A stretch of DNA of 64,000 bases from Rallus limicola. Its lineage: Eukaryota; Chordata; Aves; Gruiformes; Rallidae. This document shows, in pieces, positions 33,135 to 45,647 of the stretch (within the stretch, counting starts at the first letter, position 1; each line of letters begins with the position of its first letter). Position numbers and translations under genes: made by a program. Where the stretch lies: positions 1,302,001 through 1,366,000 of the forward strand of contig JAKCOZ010000040.1 in the NCBI GenBank assembly GCA_022605955.1. The letters run 5' to 3'. A model generated the notes under the pieces. That model worked only from the letters and a program-made list of their open reading frames with translations, did not search any database and was not told where the DNA came from.

Positions 33135-33560
33135 TCTCCAGAGCTGGGTGCAGTACTCCCGGTGGGGTCTCACCAGAGCAGAGTAGAAGGAGAGAATGGC
33201 CTCTCTCCATCTGCTGGCCACACTTTTTGTGATGCAGCTTAGGAGGTAATTTTCCTTCTCAGCTGCAAGTGCCCATCACTGGCTCATGTCCAGCTTTTCA
33301 TCCATGTTTGTCACAGCATCACAGAAAGTCAGGAGTTGGAAGGGGCCTCGAAAGATCATCTAGTCCACTCCCAGTGCCAGACCACACTGCCTGAGTGTAG
33401 CTATGCTGGGGGAGATGGTGTCAAATACATTAGATATTATGAAGAAATTCTTCCCTTAGAGGGTGGTGAGGCACTGGAACAGGTTGCTCAGAGAAGCTGT
33501 GGATGCCCCCTCTATGGCAGTGTGCAAGGCCAGGTTGGATGGGGCTTTGGGCAATGTGGA
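33135..33560. repeat. CR1 mosaic: two minus pieces and one plus piece
   Basis: Minus-strand CR1 lies at about 33135-33300 and 33311-33415. A plus-strand CR1 3' piece (gagggtggtgaggcactgg ... gttggatggggctttgggc) lies at about 33430-33560. The same mosaic is at 50455-50880, and partly at 44270-44480. Confidence 0.7.
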
Positions 33561-34036
33561 CGCTTGGAGGGTGTCCCTGCTAATGGAGGCAAGGCTGAAC
33601 TTGTGCCAGGGAGTGCGGGGGGACCAGGGCTGGGCAACACCCCTGCCCAGGACCCGGGGCCCTTCCCCCGCCCCACCAGGCCCAGCTCTGGCAGCACCCT
33701 ACATGCCCACAGTTCCTCCCTTGAGGGCAGCACTCACCAGGATTCCTGTTCAAATGACATGCTGCATGTGCAAGGGGGATTTCTGAGCAGAAATGCAGCA
33801 AGGCAAAGACAGATGGTCATTGGCTGTGGAGTAAGTAGGCTTGACTTCCTCCCCTTCAAGAGGCAGTGCCTGGAAGAAGACTTGCTGCAGTGTGTCCCAG
33901 CCTCCAATAGCTCAAGCAGTGATGAATGGCCCCCTTCTGCCCCCACCTAATTTCCCCCAGAGCCGTGGCTTTCTCTCTCCACAGTCAGGACACAGATGGA
34001 AAGAGCAGCACAGGGACATGGGCAGGGCTGCAGCAG
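33561..34036. other. Non-coding spacer before type Y keratin 3' end
   Basis: It is duplicated at about 44460-44929 and 50880-51350. No gene is seen. Confidence 0.45.
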
Positions 34037-34448
34037 TTTATTGAAGAGTCTAAAGGGTGCCATGAGGTCACTCTGAGTGGAGGCCCCAGTGCAGGAGTAG
34101 CCAAGAATCTGTTTCCCCTTTCCCAGTACAGAGTTCCCACAGGACATCTGTCAACCTGCCCAGCAAAGGGAGACAGGCCAGCAGGTCCCTCCAGGCTGGT
34201 TTGTGGGGTCCTCAGAGCAGGATTGGAGGGGAGCAGAAGAGAAGAACAGAGATGAAAAGGCTGAGGGGAGGAGAGGAAAGGTAGACACTGGCCATGTTGT
34301 GCAGGAGCTCAGGCTGGCACAGCCTTGCCCTTGCAGGCGAAGCCAAAGATGGTCACTTTGCTTAAAACACCGTCATGGAGTTTGCTCCTGTGTGAGCATC
34401 ATGCTCTGAGTGCCTGGGGGTCGTTGCCTGAGGTCACTGCCAGCAGCT
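34037..34448 (-). other. 3' UTR and poly(A) signal of the keratin at 34449
   Basis: AATAAA on the minus strand is at 34037-34042. The 3' UTR is about 410 bases. It contains the 167 bases that are missing from the copy at 51596. Confidence 0.7.
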
Positions 34449-34754
34449 TTAGCAGGGGGGGCATCTGCTGCCACAGTAGCGGCTGGTGATGCAGGAGAGG
34501 TCAAAGCCCCCAGAGGTGATGGGCACTCCGTCACAGCTGAGGATGCTGCCAACAGCAGTGGAGGTGGAGGAGCCCACAAGGGTGTTCTGCGGGAAGGAGC
34601 TGAGGATGGGTCCGGGCAGGGTCACCACCACAGCAGGGGGCTCGATGACCACCGTGGAGTTCTGGCACTGCCTGACACAGGGCTCATTGCAGCTGTTGGC
34701 CAGCGGGGTTGGGCCGCAGGGCTGGCAGGGCAGGCACTGGTTGTAGCAGGACAT
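34449..34754 (-). CDS. Feather beta-keratin (type Y)
   Basis: 101 residues, Q at residue 11, tail [10 protein letters not shown] with three cysteines in the last eight residues (type X tails have one or two). It has T at residue 66 where all others have A (SSTSTAVG). The intron is 34773-35150 within the 5' UTR. The antisense strand is also open for about 290 codons across CDS, intron and exon 1; I regard that as a by-product of composition. Confidence 0.94.
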   Translation of the reverse strand: MSCYNQCLPCQPCGPTPLANSCNEPCVRQCQNSTVVIEPPAVVVTLPGPILSSFPQNTLVGSSTSTAVGSILSCDGVPITSGGFDLSCITSRYCGSRCPPC

Positions 34755-35150
34755 GTTTCACAGGGCAGGCACCTGGGAGAGAAGCAGGGAGGAAGCAAAA
34801 CATGGGCATGGGTGAGGAGTAGCCTGGCACCACAGCATGAGGGAGACAAAGAACATGAGGGCCAGGAGGTGGATGCTGTGCAGAGATGTGTTGGGGCTTC
34901 TTGGCCTCATCCTGCCTGGGACCAAAATGAGCCACCAGCTGTTATCCAGCTCTTCCTAGCTCTGTGTCCAGCAGTCAGCTCAGGCCCATCCCAGCTTCCC
35001 TCCGTGCCTAACCTTCTCCCCATTTCCCTCTCTCATGATGAGCAGCCCCAGAGTCATGCCCAGAACACTGCTGCTGTGAGCTTAGAAGTCCACATAGATG
35101 AGCCCTCCGTTTTAAGAAAGAAGAGAAAGGAGAAGGGTCTTCAGACTCAC

Positions 35151-35216
35151 CTGGGTCCCAAGCAGAAGGAGGCAAGAGAAACGGGTGAGCAGGTGCCGAG
35201 TTGGGCTGGCTTTTAT
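35151..35216 (-). promoter_or_regulatory. Promoter TATA and exon 1, keratin at 34449
   Basis: The minus-strand ATAAAAG is at 35210-35216 and the exon 1 donor is at 35151/35150. Confidence 0.75.
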
Positions 35217-36114
35217 CCTGGGCCTTTCCTGCCCCAGGCTGCCAGAGGCATCCCTTGGAGAGGGGATTCTTTTCTCACCTGCTCATCTTGAATGCAAAAC
35301 AGCCCAGGGAATGCTCTGGGCTGTGCTCTGGCTTCCTGAACTGCATGTCCTGCCTTATGCCAGGCACATTCCCCAGTGAATTCCCCCCATTTTGTGGGAC
35401 AGGATGAGAGGCCCAAGTATTTCCGGAGCAGAAAATGTCATTGTGGGCAGAGGATTCATTGCATGTGATGGGAGACTCCAACAGAGGTCACGCAAGAGCA
35501 AGAGCTGGCGCACACACACACACATAGACGTACACTAGGCCTCTCATCATCTGGAATGAACTGAGGAGACTCAAGACACCCAAACAGAAGCTGTCTGCAC
35601 TGTCCAGGGCCACCACACAGGCCATGGGCTTAACAGAATCTTACTCTATTGTCCTCTGTGTCCAAAGGTTCAGTGATGCTGAGCAAAGACTTGTGCACCT
35701 GAGGAGAGCAGGAGATGCAGCTGATGAGAGTGAGGTGCCCAGCTCGAGGGTATTCACCGGCACAGAAGCCCTCTCTCTGCTGTCTGTCTTTCCTAGAGGA
35801 CCCTGGAGACGGGCTTTAGACAGGGCACAGAAGTGCTTGTAGGCTCTGGCAGGGCAGCCTGTGGCCTGACTTCTGATCCCACGCTGAATCAAGCCATGCA
35901 AAGGTGACCAGATATGCAGAGGCTGCTGGGAGCTCATGCTACCTGGGGAGTTCAGAGGCCACAAGAGCTGACTTGCAGGATCAGTGTCTCCAGATGGAAG
36001 GTTTGTCCCATTTCCTGTGCAGGTCTGCTTTGGGATGGGGTAAGTCCTGTGTGTGAGCTGATGGCTCATTGCTGACTGTGGGAAGAGCCTGTAGAGTCTG
36101 TCAGAGAGTGTCCA
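35217..36114. other. Type Y keratin 5' flank, full-length version
   Basis: This is the undeleted form of the flank at 668-1414, with the same CA run (about 35509-35522). A CR1 sliver follows at 36115-36150. No gene is seen. Confidence 0.5.
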
Positions 36115-36150
36115 GAGGAGGCCACAAAAGTGATCAGAGGGCTGGAACCC

Positions 36151-37100
36151 TGTGGTGGTTTGGCCCTGGCTAGAGGCCGGATGCCCACCAAGCCTCTCGC
36201 TCACTCCCCTTTTCAGCCAAAAAAGGGAGAAAATATATATTGGGAGGCTTAGGACTTGAGATAAGGACAGAGGGATCACTCTGCTATCAGTGTCATGGGC
36301 AAAATCGACTCAACACAGAATAAAGGAAAGAGAAGTGATTTATTACACTACAGCTGCACACCCAGGGAATCAGAGTCGGGTAATGAGAAGCGTGCCCAGG
36401 TCTTTAAGTACGTTTTCCCCACCCCTTCCCGTCTTAGCAGACTTACACTTCATCACAATTTTACTCTCTTCTTCCCCCCCCAGCATGGCGTGGGGAGGGG
36501 CAGGGAATGGGCAGTGGGGTTCCGGTCAGTTCCTCACAAGCTGCTTTCCTTCCCCAGATCTTAACACTTCTACTCCCCCCACCCCTCCCTTCTTCACAGA
36601 CTTGACTTTAATCATCATTTCGCTCCCTTCTTCCCCCCATTAGCACAGGGAGGGGCAGGGAATGGGGAATGTGGGTTTTCTGTCCATTCCTCCCAAGTAG
36701 TTTTCCTTCCTAGCTGTGGGGGACATTCCACACAGACACCCTTCCTCTGCGGCACCGTGGGGGTCCCACCTACGGGAGACAGTCCTCCACGAACTTCTGC
36801 AGTGTGAGTCCTCTCTATCGGGGAGTCATCTCCTCACCACGGGCCTCAGAAGGGCTCCCTTTCATGGGGTGCTGACCTTTGGCCGCAGACTGCTCCATTC
36901 TGGTTCCCCCCAGAGTCACCAGTCCCCCAACAAACGTGCTGAGGCCTGGATCAATCTCTTCAACAGGTCTAGATCGTCTCTGCTCCCCGTCCTTGGCAAT
37001 GGGCAGTGAGAGGACACCCACTCCACCATGGTGTTCTCCACAGGCTGCAGGAGAATCTCTCTCTCCAGCACCCAGAGGGCCTCATTATTGGTTCATGTCC
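36151..37100 (-). mobile_element. LTR-A element
   Basis: It is near-identical to 1473-2420, as expected if 1-5850 and 34552-41240 are copies of one duplicated unit. Confidence 0.6.
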
Positions 37101-37118
37101 AGCTTTTCATCCGTCTGT

Positions 37119-37818
37119 GTCACAGCATCACAGAAAGTCAGGAGTTGGAAGGGGCCTCGAAAGATCATCTAGTCCACTCCCAGTGTCAGAGCAGAATCAC
37201 CCAGACTAAATCACACAGGAATGCATGCAGGTGGGTTTGGAATGTCTCAAGAGAAGAAGACTCCCCAACCTGTCTGGTCAGTCTGTCCCAGGGCTCTGTC
37301 ACCCTCACAGTGAAGAAGTTCCTTCTTCTATTCACATGGAACTTCCTCTGCTCCAGCCTGCACTCAGTCTCCTCCAAGCTAAAGAGGCCCAGCTCCCTCA
37401 GCCTCTCCTCACAAGGAAGGTGTTCCATGCCTGTAATCTCCTTGCTGGCCCTGCACTGGTCTCTTCCAAGGAGTTCTCTCTCCTTCTGGAACTGAGAGGC
37501 CCAGAACTGGACCCAGTATTCCAGGTGTGGTCTCTACAGGGCAGAGTAGAAGGGGAGAAGGACCTCTCTTGACCTACTAAGCACCCCCGTTCTAATAATA
37601 CCCAGGGGGGTATTCTGGGAATGGGGGATGCTGAGAAGGTGCAGATATCTAATGCCTTCTTTGCTTTAGTCTCCCCTTCAGAGATTCCCCTGGGAATCTC
37701 CCTGACTACTGGCAGTGGTCAGCATGGATTCACTGAGGGGAGATCCTGCTCTACCAATGTCACAGCCTTCTATGATGTAACCACTGGCTGTGCAACTGAA
37801 GGGAGAGCAGTGGATCCC
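37119..37818. repeat. CR1 head-to-head pair before V4
   Basis: Minus CR1 runs to about 37605 and plus CR1 from there to gtggatccc at about 37818. It is the paralogue of 2441-3140. Neither solo LTR is inserted here. Confidence 0.75.
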
Positions 37819-37934
37819 CGGCGCAGGGCTCAGCCCCGGGGCGGAGCTGGCAGCAGCAGTGCCCTGAAGAGAGAGAGGAGGCGGTGGAGAGGAGGTGCTG
37901 CGGCCAGAGGCAGCAGAGAGCCGGGGCTGGAGGG

Positions 37935-38761
37935 ATGCGGCGGGGCCGGGGCGCAGGGCTGGCGGGGCTGGCCGCGGTGCTGCTGGGTGCGTGTGTGGGG
38001 CTGCCGGGGCTGGTGCCGGTGCTGAGCCTGGGCTGGCCCCGCAGGTCTCTCGGGCTTCTTCATAGACCTCTGTCCCTGAAATACATTCCAACACATCCCT
38101 TCCTCTGCTATCGTCCCGCAACCCCACCAAAACCCACTGCTTTCTTCTTGGTACCATTCTGCTTGTTTCCTTCTTTTCTTGTGTGGTTTTCTAGCAATGC
38201 GTGAAGCCCTTGCATCCCACGTCCCTGATTTCTTTCTTTCCTTTATCCTCCTTTTCAGTGCCTCAGCCTTCAACCCATCATTCACACATTCCTCTCTCCA
38301 GCAGCTATTATTCCTGGGCACTTTGGTTCCTGCCCAGGCTGGAAACCCTTCTCCTCCTCATCTGGGCATGGTGCCGGTGCTTGTGCGGGATTTGCTCTGG
38401 CAAACACCAGGCCGGGCTGGGCAGAAAGCAGTTTCTGAGGTTTTTCCTTCTCTTTCTCCTTCCTGGCAGCAGCTGTGGGCAGAGCCCAGGTGCAGCAGGA
38501 GCCGTCGGCAGCGACCACCGAGGGCATCGCCATCACCATCAACTGCTCGCACCCCAACAGAAAGACATACGACTACATCTTCTGGTACCGTCAGCTGCCG
38601 GGCAGAGGCCCCGAGTTCCTTGTGAGCACACTCAAAGAGCCCAAGGATCTGAAGAAGCCGTTGGGGAAGCTGCAGGTGTCATCAGACCGGCGGTCCAGCA
38701 GCCTGCTGCTGTCCCGGCCCCGGCACAGGGACGCGGCGGTGTATTACTGCGCCGTGGGAGA
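37935..38761 (+). CDS. TCR alpha/delta-like V segment, intact (V4, type A)
   Basis: Leader 37935-37986, intron 37987-38469, V exon 38470-38761. It differs from V1 by few residues up to V1's deletion and shows what V1 lost. CDR1 is around NRKTYDY, CDR2 around STLKEPKDL, and the end reads SRPRHRDAAVYYCAVGD (H where siblings have R). Both Ig cysteines are present and there is no stop. Confidence 0.82.
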
Positions 38762-38800
38762 CACGGGGAGAGGAGCCGGGGCTGCGGCCGGGCACGAACC
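38762..38800 (+). promoter_or_regulatory. V recombination signal, 23-bp spacer (V4)
   Basis: CACGGGG at 38762-38768, 23-base spacer, GCACGAACC at 38792-38800. Confidence 0.7.
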
Positions 38801-40312
38801 GCCGCGGGCGGGGCCGGGCGTGTGTGTCGGGGTCGGGGGCACAGCCCCGGCCGGGCCCAACAGGGGGCGCTGCTGCTCGTGCCTGGCTCGCTCCCAGCTC
38901 CCCGGGCAGCCTGAGACGGGCCGTGCAAGGCCGGGGGGCAGCAGCATGTGTCCCACAGGGCTCTCCTGCTTCCCCAGAAAGGGCTCAGAGCCTGCGGGGT
39001 GACGTGGCACCCTCTGGCCTGTCCGGAACGGCCTGCCAGCCTTGTGTCTGCAAGGGATCGCAGAGGGCACAGGTTCCCTTCCAGCCCAGCTCAGGCTGCT
39101 TCTGCTCTGGCCTCTGTCCCCCCTTCCCAAGGATGCTGAGCTCTTTTGCCCGCTCTGAATGCAGTAGCAGACACAGAAGTGCTGTGCAGCCCAGACACCC
39201 CTAGAAACACCCTTGTTCACAGACACGCTGACAGACACTCTCTCTCCCATGGGCATTGCCACGGGCACACACAAACCCACGGGCACACCTACGCCCACAG
39301 GCCCGGCCAGATGCACGTGCACATGAGGAAGCACAGCCTGTCCCCACACACGCTGAGAGCCAGGACTCCACCGGCCAGCTCTCTGTGCCCCTGACAGCTC
39401 GAGGCCTTGAAGGCCCAGGGCCTAGAAGGGGAATCAGGCACCAGCCTGATCGCTGGGGCATTCAATGACAGCTGGGGCCTTGTGGGCTTCTCTGGGTCAG
39501 GCAGGAGTCGTTCAATCAGTGGTGTTCTCATTATGGAAAGGAGAGAAGGTGTCTTGGGGTTCAAGCCTGGGTCTGGAGACCATCCCTATTGCTGCAGCTC
39601 CAGCTGTTTATCTCTTGGCAATCTCACATAATCCCAAAGTTTCACAAGCTCTGGCCCACCCCTGGTGATCACCGCAGGGCGGCTCTGGGACCAGTTCCAG
39701 CTTCAGCAGCAGGAGAGCTGCTACCCTGACATGCTCCCACAGCAGCAAAGGGTTTTGTGGCTAAGGTGAGTGGATGCCCTGCAGCTGCAGATGGTGAGGG
39801 TGGGACTCCAGAGAGGAAGCTAGCCTGATGAAGTTCTCCTTAAGAGAAATACTCTCTCTTCAGCTGAGAAGGAAATCTTTAATGGAGCCTTAAAAGAAAG
39901 ACAGAAAGAGAGATATTTTACCAGTGGCATCCTGCCCACCCCATCTCATGCATCAGCTTCTGAGACACTTGTTGAGAGAAGAAAACAAACATCAAGCAGC
40001 CTTTCTATGCTGCTGCCCCCCAGGGCACTCTAGCAATCTTTGGAGCCCTCCTTCTGCCCTATGTCAGGGACTTCCTCCAGCCCTGCCTCATTTCTTCTGC
40101 AGTGGGTCCAGGCTGTACAACTCCATCCAAGACCTCCATGGGGGCTGAGATCACCAGGCAGAGGTGGGCAACAGGCCCTGCCAAAGCTGGCCTTAGGCAA
40201 AGCTGCCTCATGCAGTCTTTAATAGAAAGAGCTGTTGTGCTCAGAGTACTGACCCTCCTGAGGTGGAGGAAAGGGATGGGCAGCAGAATGAAGGCCTCAT
40301 AATCTAAGGGAA
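38801..40312. other. V4 downstream flank, no gene seen
   Basis: Same content as 26136-27645, including the short CACGGGCACAC-type repeats near 39255-39300. Confidence 0.45.
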
Positions 40313-41245
40313 ATGGTTAGTGACCCTCTACACCACTTACACATGCCCCAGTCTGTGGGGTCTGGAGAGATCCACCCAAGAGTACTGAGGGAGCTGGCGG
40401 AAGTGCTCACCAAGCCTTTTTCCATCACTTCTCAGCAGTCCACGCTAACTGGGAGGTCCGGAGTACTGGAGGTTATTCAATATCACATCCAACTACAGGA
40501 AGGGCAGGAAGGAAGATCTGGGGAACTTCAGGCCTGTCCGCTTGACCGTGTGCTGGGGAAAGTTGTGGAGGAGATTGTCTCGAGTGCCATCACGTGGCAC
40601 ATGCAGGACAGCCAGGTGATCAGGCTCAGTCAGCAATGACTTATCAAAGGGAGGTATTTCTTGACTAATCAAATCTCCATCTCTGACGAGGTGACCTGTT
40701 TAGTTGATGAAGGAAAGGCTGTGGATATTTTCCACTTGGACATTAGGAGAGCCTTTGACACTACTTCCCCAGTGTTCTGGAGAAACTGGCTGCTCATTGC
40801 TTGAAGGGGCAGAGTGTTTGCAGGGTAAAAAGCTGGCTGGATGCCCAGACCCAAAGAGTTGTGGTGGAGTTAAATCAGGCCGGTGTCCAGTCACAAGGGG
40901 TCTTCCCCATGGCTTTCTACTGGGTCAAGTTCTCTTTAATATCCCTATCAATGATCTGAATTGGGGGATCAAGTGCACCCTCCATGTGTTTCAAGACAAC
41001 ACATGGTTGTATGGGAAGGTTGTTCTTCTTGAGGGAAGGCTGAGTGGGATTGATGGGCCAAGACAATCTATGAGATTCCATAAGGGTCAGTAGCAGGTCC
41101 TGCACTTGGGTTGCAACAACCCCAGGCAATGCTACAGCTTGGGCGGGAGTGGCTGGAAAGCTGCCCAGAGGACAAGGACCTGGGGATATAAGTCAGCAGC
41201 TGAATGAAGATGCAGTGTGCCCAGGTAGCCGAGCAGGCCACCAGG
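40313..41245 (+). repeat. CR1 LINE fragment, reverse transcriptase
   Basis: This is the paralogue of 4941 and 27646. It is cut at gagcaggccaccagg, within a few bases of the cut in the 27646 copy, which shows that the CR1/keratin junction predates the duplication. Confidence 0.8.
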
Positions 41246-41450
41246 ACCTGCATGTGCTCCCACGCAGACACAGGCATGAGCAGTCGTGCCCAAACGCACA
41301 CGCACACCCCATCCCAGCACTCTGACAGGTCCATGTGCATTACCCTAGGCACACCCGCACGCACACGCACACAGAGGCACGTGGATGTGAGCATGGGAGC
41401 GTCCAGAGAAGGAAGGAGCACAAGCAGGCCGGGCTTGAATGCAGCAGGGC

Positions 41451-41780
41451 TTTAATGAGTCCAAAGAGGGAAAGGAACTCGCTCCCAGTGCAGGACAGCA
41501 GTGCAGGGAGCCCCGAGGGGACTCAAGAGCCTGTACTCCTTGGCTCTGGGATAGTTCTTGCATGATGTCCCTGTGTCTGCAAAAGCGATGGGGGCAGATG
41601 GTGTGACCGGGCTGGCCTTGGTGAGCGCTTGGTACCGACTGGATCAGAAGCAAAGCAAGAAAAGGGCAAGAGAGGCAAAGCCAGGCAGCTCTTGTGAGAA
41701 GACATGCAGAAGATGGATCGTGTGCCCAGCACCATCTTCTGAGTTCCTCAGGGTGTCTGCGGGGAGATTTCCCAGCCTCT
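41451..41780 (-). other. 3' UTR and poly(A) signal of the keratin at 41781
   Basis: ATTAAA on the minus strand at 41451-41456. Confidence 0.7.
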
Positions 41781-42086
41781 TTAGCAGGGGAAGCCCCTTC
41801 TGCCACCATAGCGGCTGGTGATGCAGGAGAGGTCAAAGCCCCCAGAGGTGATGGGCACTCCGTCACAGCTGAGGATGCTGCCAACAGCAGCGGAGGTGGA
41901 GGAGCCCACAAGGGTGTTCTGCGGGAAGGAGCTGAGGATGGGGCCGGGCAGGGTCAGCACCACAGCAGGGGGCTCGATGACCACCGTGGAGTTCTGGCAC
42001 TGCCTGACACAGGGCTCATTGCAGCTGTTGGCCAGTGGGGTCGGGCCGCAGGGCCGGCAGGGCAGGCACTGGTTGTAGCAGGACAT
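41781..42086 (-). CDS. Feather beta-keratin (type X)
   Basis: 101 residues, with L for V at residue 44 in the core ([11 protein letters not shown]) and tail [10 protein letters not shown]. The intron is 42109-42462. Its upstream neighbour on the plus strand is V4. Confidence 0.94.
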   Translation of the reverse strand: MSCYNQCLPCRPCGPTPLANSCNEPCVRQCQNSTVVIEPPAVVLTLPGPILSSFPQNTLVGSSTSAAVGSILSCDGVPITSGGFDLSCITSRYGGRRGFPC

Positions 42087-42462
42087 GTTTCACAGGGTGG
42101 AGCTGCACCTGGGAGAGAAGCAGGGAGGAAGCACAGCACAAGGGTGGGTGAGGAGCGGGTTGGGGCTTTTTTCTTCTGTTTCATAAAGGACCCAAGGGGT
42201 CGTGGGGAGCAGGAAACTGTGCCAGGAGCTACATGGTCTTCATTATCTTACAAAGAGCAGCCTGTCTCACAGAGGGTCCCTCCCCATTTCTAATCAAATC
42301 CTTCCTCAGCCTCAGTCCAGTCTCTGTCTGAGTAACCCTCTCTCTACTTTGTCATGACCAGAAGATCCAAAGCCCAGGGAAGGACAGAGCCAAGAGCATC
42401 TGAGATGCCCACCCATTGGAGATCTCCCTCTGGAAGAGGAGGAGAAGGGGCTCAGCACTCAC

Positions 42463-42528
42463 CTGGTTTCCAAAGAGAAGGAGGCAGGAGAGGTGTGTGA
42501 GAGAGCAGAGCCTTGTGCTGGCTTTTAT
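42463..42528 (-). promoter_or_regulatory. Promoter TATA and exon 1, keratin at 41781
   Basis: The minus-strand ATAAAAG is at 42522-42528 and the donor is at 42463/42462. The 5' flank 42529-42850 holds no gene. Confidence 0.75.
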
Positions 42529-42850
42529 CCCTGCCCTGCATTGCCGCAGGACACGAGGCCCCTTTGCAGAGGTACCAATTTTCTGAGCAGCTCCTCTTGC
42601 ATGCAAACCATCGCGGCTGATGCTACGGGCTGGGCTGTATTTTCCAGCACTGCTGCCTTTTCATTTGCAGCTCTGTGCCATGCCCATTCCCCAGTGAGGG
42701 CTGCTTCAGAGCAGGGGGAGGAAAGGCCCCGAGGTTTCTAGGGCTGGAATGCAGCAGTGTGGGCAGAAGATTCAGCTGAACTGCTGCCAACACTGCCCCA
42801 ACCTGGCCATCACTCCCAGACCTGAGATGCTAAACAGTGCACAGCAGCCT

Positions 42851-43245
42851 GTTGTGTTTTGACCCTGGCTTGAGGCCAGACTCCCAGAGGCTTAGGAGTC
42901 AAGATAAAGACAGGCAGAGATCATCCCATAATCAACATCATGGGCAGAACAGACTCAACACAGAGTGATGGAAAGAAAACTCTCTAATTTCTTACACACC
43001 CAGTGACACCAGAGTCAGGTAATGAGAAGCACAACCAGATCTTAAAGCACCTCTCCCCACCCCTCCCTTCTTAGCAGACTTCACTCTAGTCATGATTTCA
43101 CTCCCTTCTTCCCCCCACTGTGGCACCAGGAGGGGCAGGGACTGGGGGAATGGGGGTTTCAGTCAGCTCCTCACAAGTTGGTTTCCTTCTTGGCCGGGTG
43201 GTCACTCATTCCACACACCCTTCCCCTGCTGCACTGTGCGGTCCC
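42851..43245 (-). mobile_element. LTR-A variant
   Basis: It begins gttgtgttttgaccctggc and is the paralogue of 30215 and 60951. It is cut at about 43245 by unique sequence. Confidence 0.55.
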
Positions 43246-43511
43246 ACAGATAGCCAGTGGAGAGAAGTAGGGGGGAGGGAGGGGAGATGAAGCCCAGCTG
43301 CCCAGTGCCAGGTTTCTATTACCACAGTGGAATGGAAAAAGATCTTGTTACAGTTTCTGTATGATTTCTGTTCCCATGCCTTCAACTTCTTTCTCAAAGT
43401 CTAAACTATCTCAATGTTCAGGAAAAAGCAACATTTCATGCTGACTGTTTTGCTTGCACGGCTGCAGAGGAATATAACAATGGCCTTTGTCAGCTAAGCA
43501 GGCACCCACAC
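43246..43511. other. Unrecognised unique insert
   Basis: This sequence is not found elsewhere in the window. It lies where the other units carry the route to a V segment. Confidence 0.4.
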
Positions 43512-44480
43512 TCACCCTTTACATATTTATAAACATTAATAAGGTCACCCCTCAGTCTCCTCCAAGCTAAAGAGGCCCAGCTCCCTCAGCCTCTCCTCAC
43601 AAGGAAGGTGTTCCATGCCCGTAATCACCTTGCTGGCCCTGCACTGGACTCTTCCAAGGAGTTCCCTCTCCTTCTGGAACTGAGAGGCCCAGGACTGGAC
43701 CCAGTATTCCAGGTGTGGTCTCACCAGAGCAGAGTAGAAGGGGAGAAGGACCCTCTTGACCAACTAACCACCCCCCTTCTAATAGAACCCAGGATGCCAT
43801 TGCCCTTCTTAGCCACGAGGGCACATTGCTGGTCATGGGCATCCTGCTGTCCATGAGGACCACCAGATCCCTCTCACCTATGCTGCTCTCCAACAGACCA
43901 GTCCCCAACCTATACTGGTCGCTGGGGTTGTTCTTCCCTAGATAGAAGACCCTACACTTGCCCTTGTTAAATCTCATTAAACTTCTCCGTGCCCAGCTCT
44001 CCAGCCTGTCTCAGTCTTGCTGAAAGGCAGCACAGCCCTCGCGGGTGTCAGCCACCCCTCCCAGTTTGTGTCATCAGCCAACTTGCTGACTGGACACTCT
44101 ATTCCCTCATCCAGGTCATCAATGAATATATTGACTAGGACAGGTCCCAGTACTGACCCCTGAGGGACCCCACTAGATACCGGCCTCCAGCCAGACTCTG
44201 TCCCACTGATCAAAACTCGCTGGCTTCAATTCCCTTCAATCAGCTCTCAATCCACCTCACTACCATGCAGACCACACTGCCTGAGTGTAGCCATGATGAT
44301 GCTGGGGGAGATGGTGTCAAATACATTAGTTATTATGAAGAAACTCTTCCCTTAGAGGGTGGTGAGGCACTGGAACAGGTTGCTCAGAGAAGCTGTGGAT
44401 GCCCCCTCTATGGCAGTGTGCAAGGTCAGGTTGGATGGGGCTTTGGGCAATGTGGACGCTTGGAGGGTGTCCCTGCTAAT
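43512..44480 (-). repeat. CR1 LINE, best-preserved minus copy
   Basis: Minus-strand reverse transcriptase reads [26 protein letters not shown] (44213 down), then NKGKCRVFYLGKNNP, then [16 protein letters not shown] and [12 protein letters not shown] near 43560. A plus-strand CR1 3' piece is appended at about 44330-44480. The unit contains no V segment. Confidence 0.85.
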
Positions 44481-44929
44481 GGAGGCAAGGCTGAACTTGT
44501 GCCAGGGAGTGCGGGGAGACCAGGGCTGGGCAGCACCCCTGCCCGGGACCCGGGGCCCTTCCCCCGCCCCAGGCCCAGCTCTGGCAGCACCCTACATGCC
44601 CACAGTTCCTCCCTTGAGGGCAGCACTCACCAGGATTCCTGTTCAAATGACATGCTGCATGTGCAAGGGGGATTTCTGAGCAGAAATGCAGCAAGGCAAA
44701 GACAGATGGTCATTGGCTGTGGAGTAAGTAGGCTTGACTTCCTCCCCTTCAAGAGGCAGTGCCTGGAAGAAGACTTGCTGCAGTGTGTCCCACCCTCCAA
44801 TAGCTCAAGCAGTGATGAATGGCTCCCTTCTGCCCCCACCTAATTTCCCCCAGAGCCGTGGCTTTCTCTCTCCACAGTCAGGACACAGATGGAAAGAGCA
44901 GCACAGGGACATGGGCAGGGCTGCAGCAG

Positions 44930-45341
44930 TTTATTGAAGAGTCTAAAGGGCGCCATGAGGTCACTCTGAGTGGAGGCCCCAGTGCAGGAGTAGCCAAGAA
45001 TCTGTTTCCCCTTTCCCAGTGCAGAGTTCCCACAGGACATCTGTCAACCTGCCCAGTAATGGGAGACAGGCCAGCAGGTCCCTCCAGGCTGGTTTGTGGG
45101 GTCCTCAGAGCAGGATTGGAGGGGAGCAGAAGAGAAGAACAGAGATGAAAAGGCTGAGGGGAGGAGAGGAAAGGTAGACACTGGCCGTGTTGTGCAGGAG
45201 CTCAGGCTGGCACAGCCTTGCCCTTGCAGGCGAAGCCAAAGATGGTCACTTTGCTTAAAACACCGTCATGGAGTTTGCTCCTGTGTGAGCATCATGCTCT
45301 GAGTGCCTGGGGGTCGTTGCCTGAGGTCACTGCCAGCAGCT
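44930..45341 (-). other. 3' UTR and poly(A) signal of the keratin at 45342
   Basis: AATAAA on the minus strand at 44930-44935. Confidence 0.7.
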
Positions 45342-45647
45342 TTAGCAGGGGGGGCATCTGCTGCCACAGTAGCGGCTGGTGATGCAGGAGAGGTCAAAGC
45401 CCCCAGAGGTGATGGGCACTCCGTCACAGCTGAGGATGCTGCCAACAGCAGCGGAGGTGGAGGAGCCCACAAGGGTGTTCTGCGGGAAGGAGCTGAGGAT
45501 GGGGCCGGGCAGGGTCACCACCACAGCAGGGGGCTCGATGACCACCGTGGAGTTCTGGCACTGCCTGACACAGGGCTCATTGCAGCTGTTGGCCAGCGGG
45601 GTTGGGCCGCAGGGCTGGCAGGGCAGGCACTGGTTGTAGCAGGACAT
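45342..45647 (-). CDS. Feather beta-keratin (type Y)
   Basis: 101 residues, Q at residue 11, A at residue 66, tail [10 protein letters not shown]. The intron is 45666-46043. The protein is identical to the one at 51596. It is separated from the keratin at 41781 by repeats only, the one place where two complete minus keratins follow each other without a V segment. Confidence 0.94.
   Translation of the reverse strand: MSCYNQCLPCQPCGPTPLANSCNEPCVRQCQNSTVVIEPPAVVVTLPGPILSSFPQNTLVGSSTSAAVGSILSCDGVPITSGGFDLSCITSRYCGSRCPPC

Noticed and set aside
34410..35291. 293-codon frame antisense to the keratin gene, with similar frames at 51440 and 45303
   Set aside because: It follows duplicated keratin DNA across exon, intron and UTR. 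It is explained by GC-rich composition and copy number, with no independent evidence.
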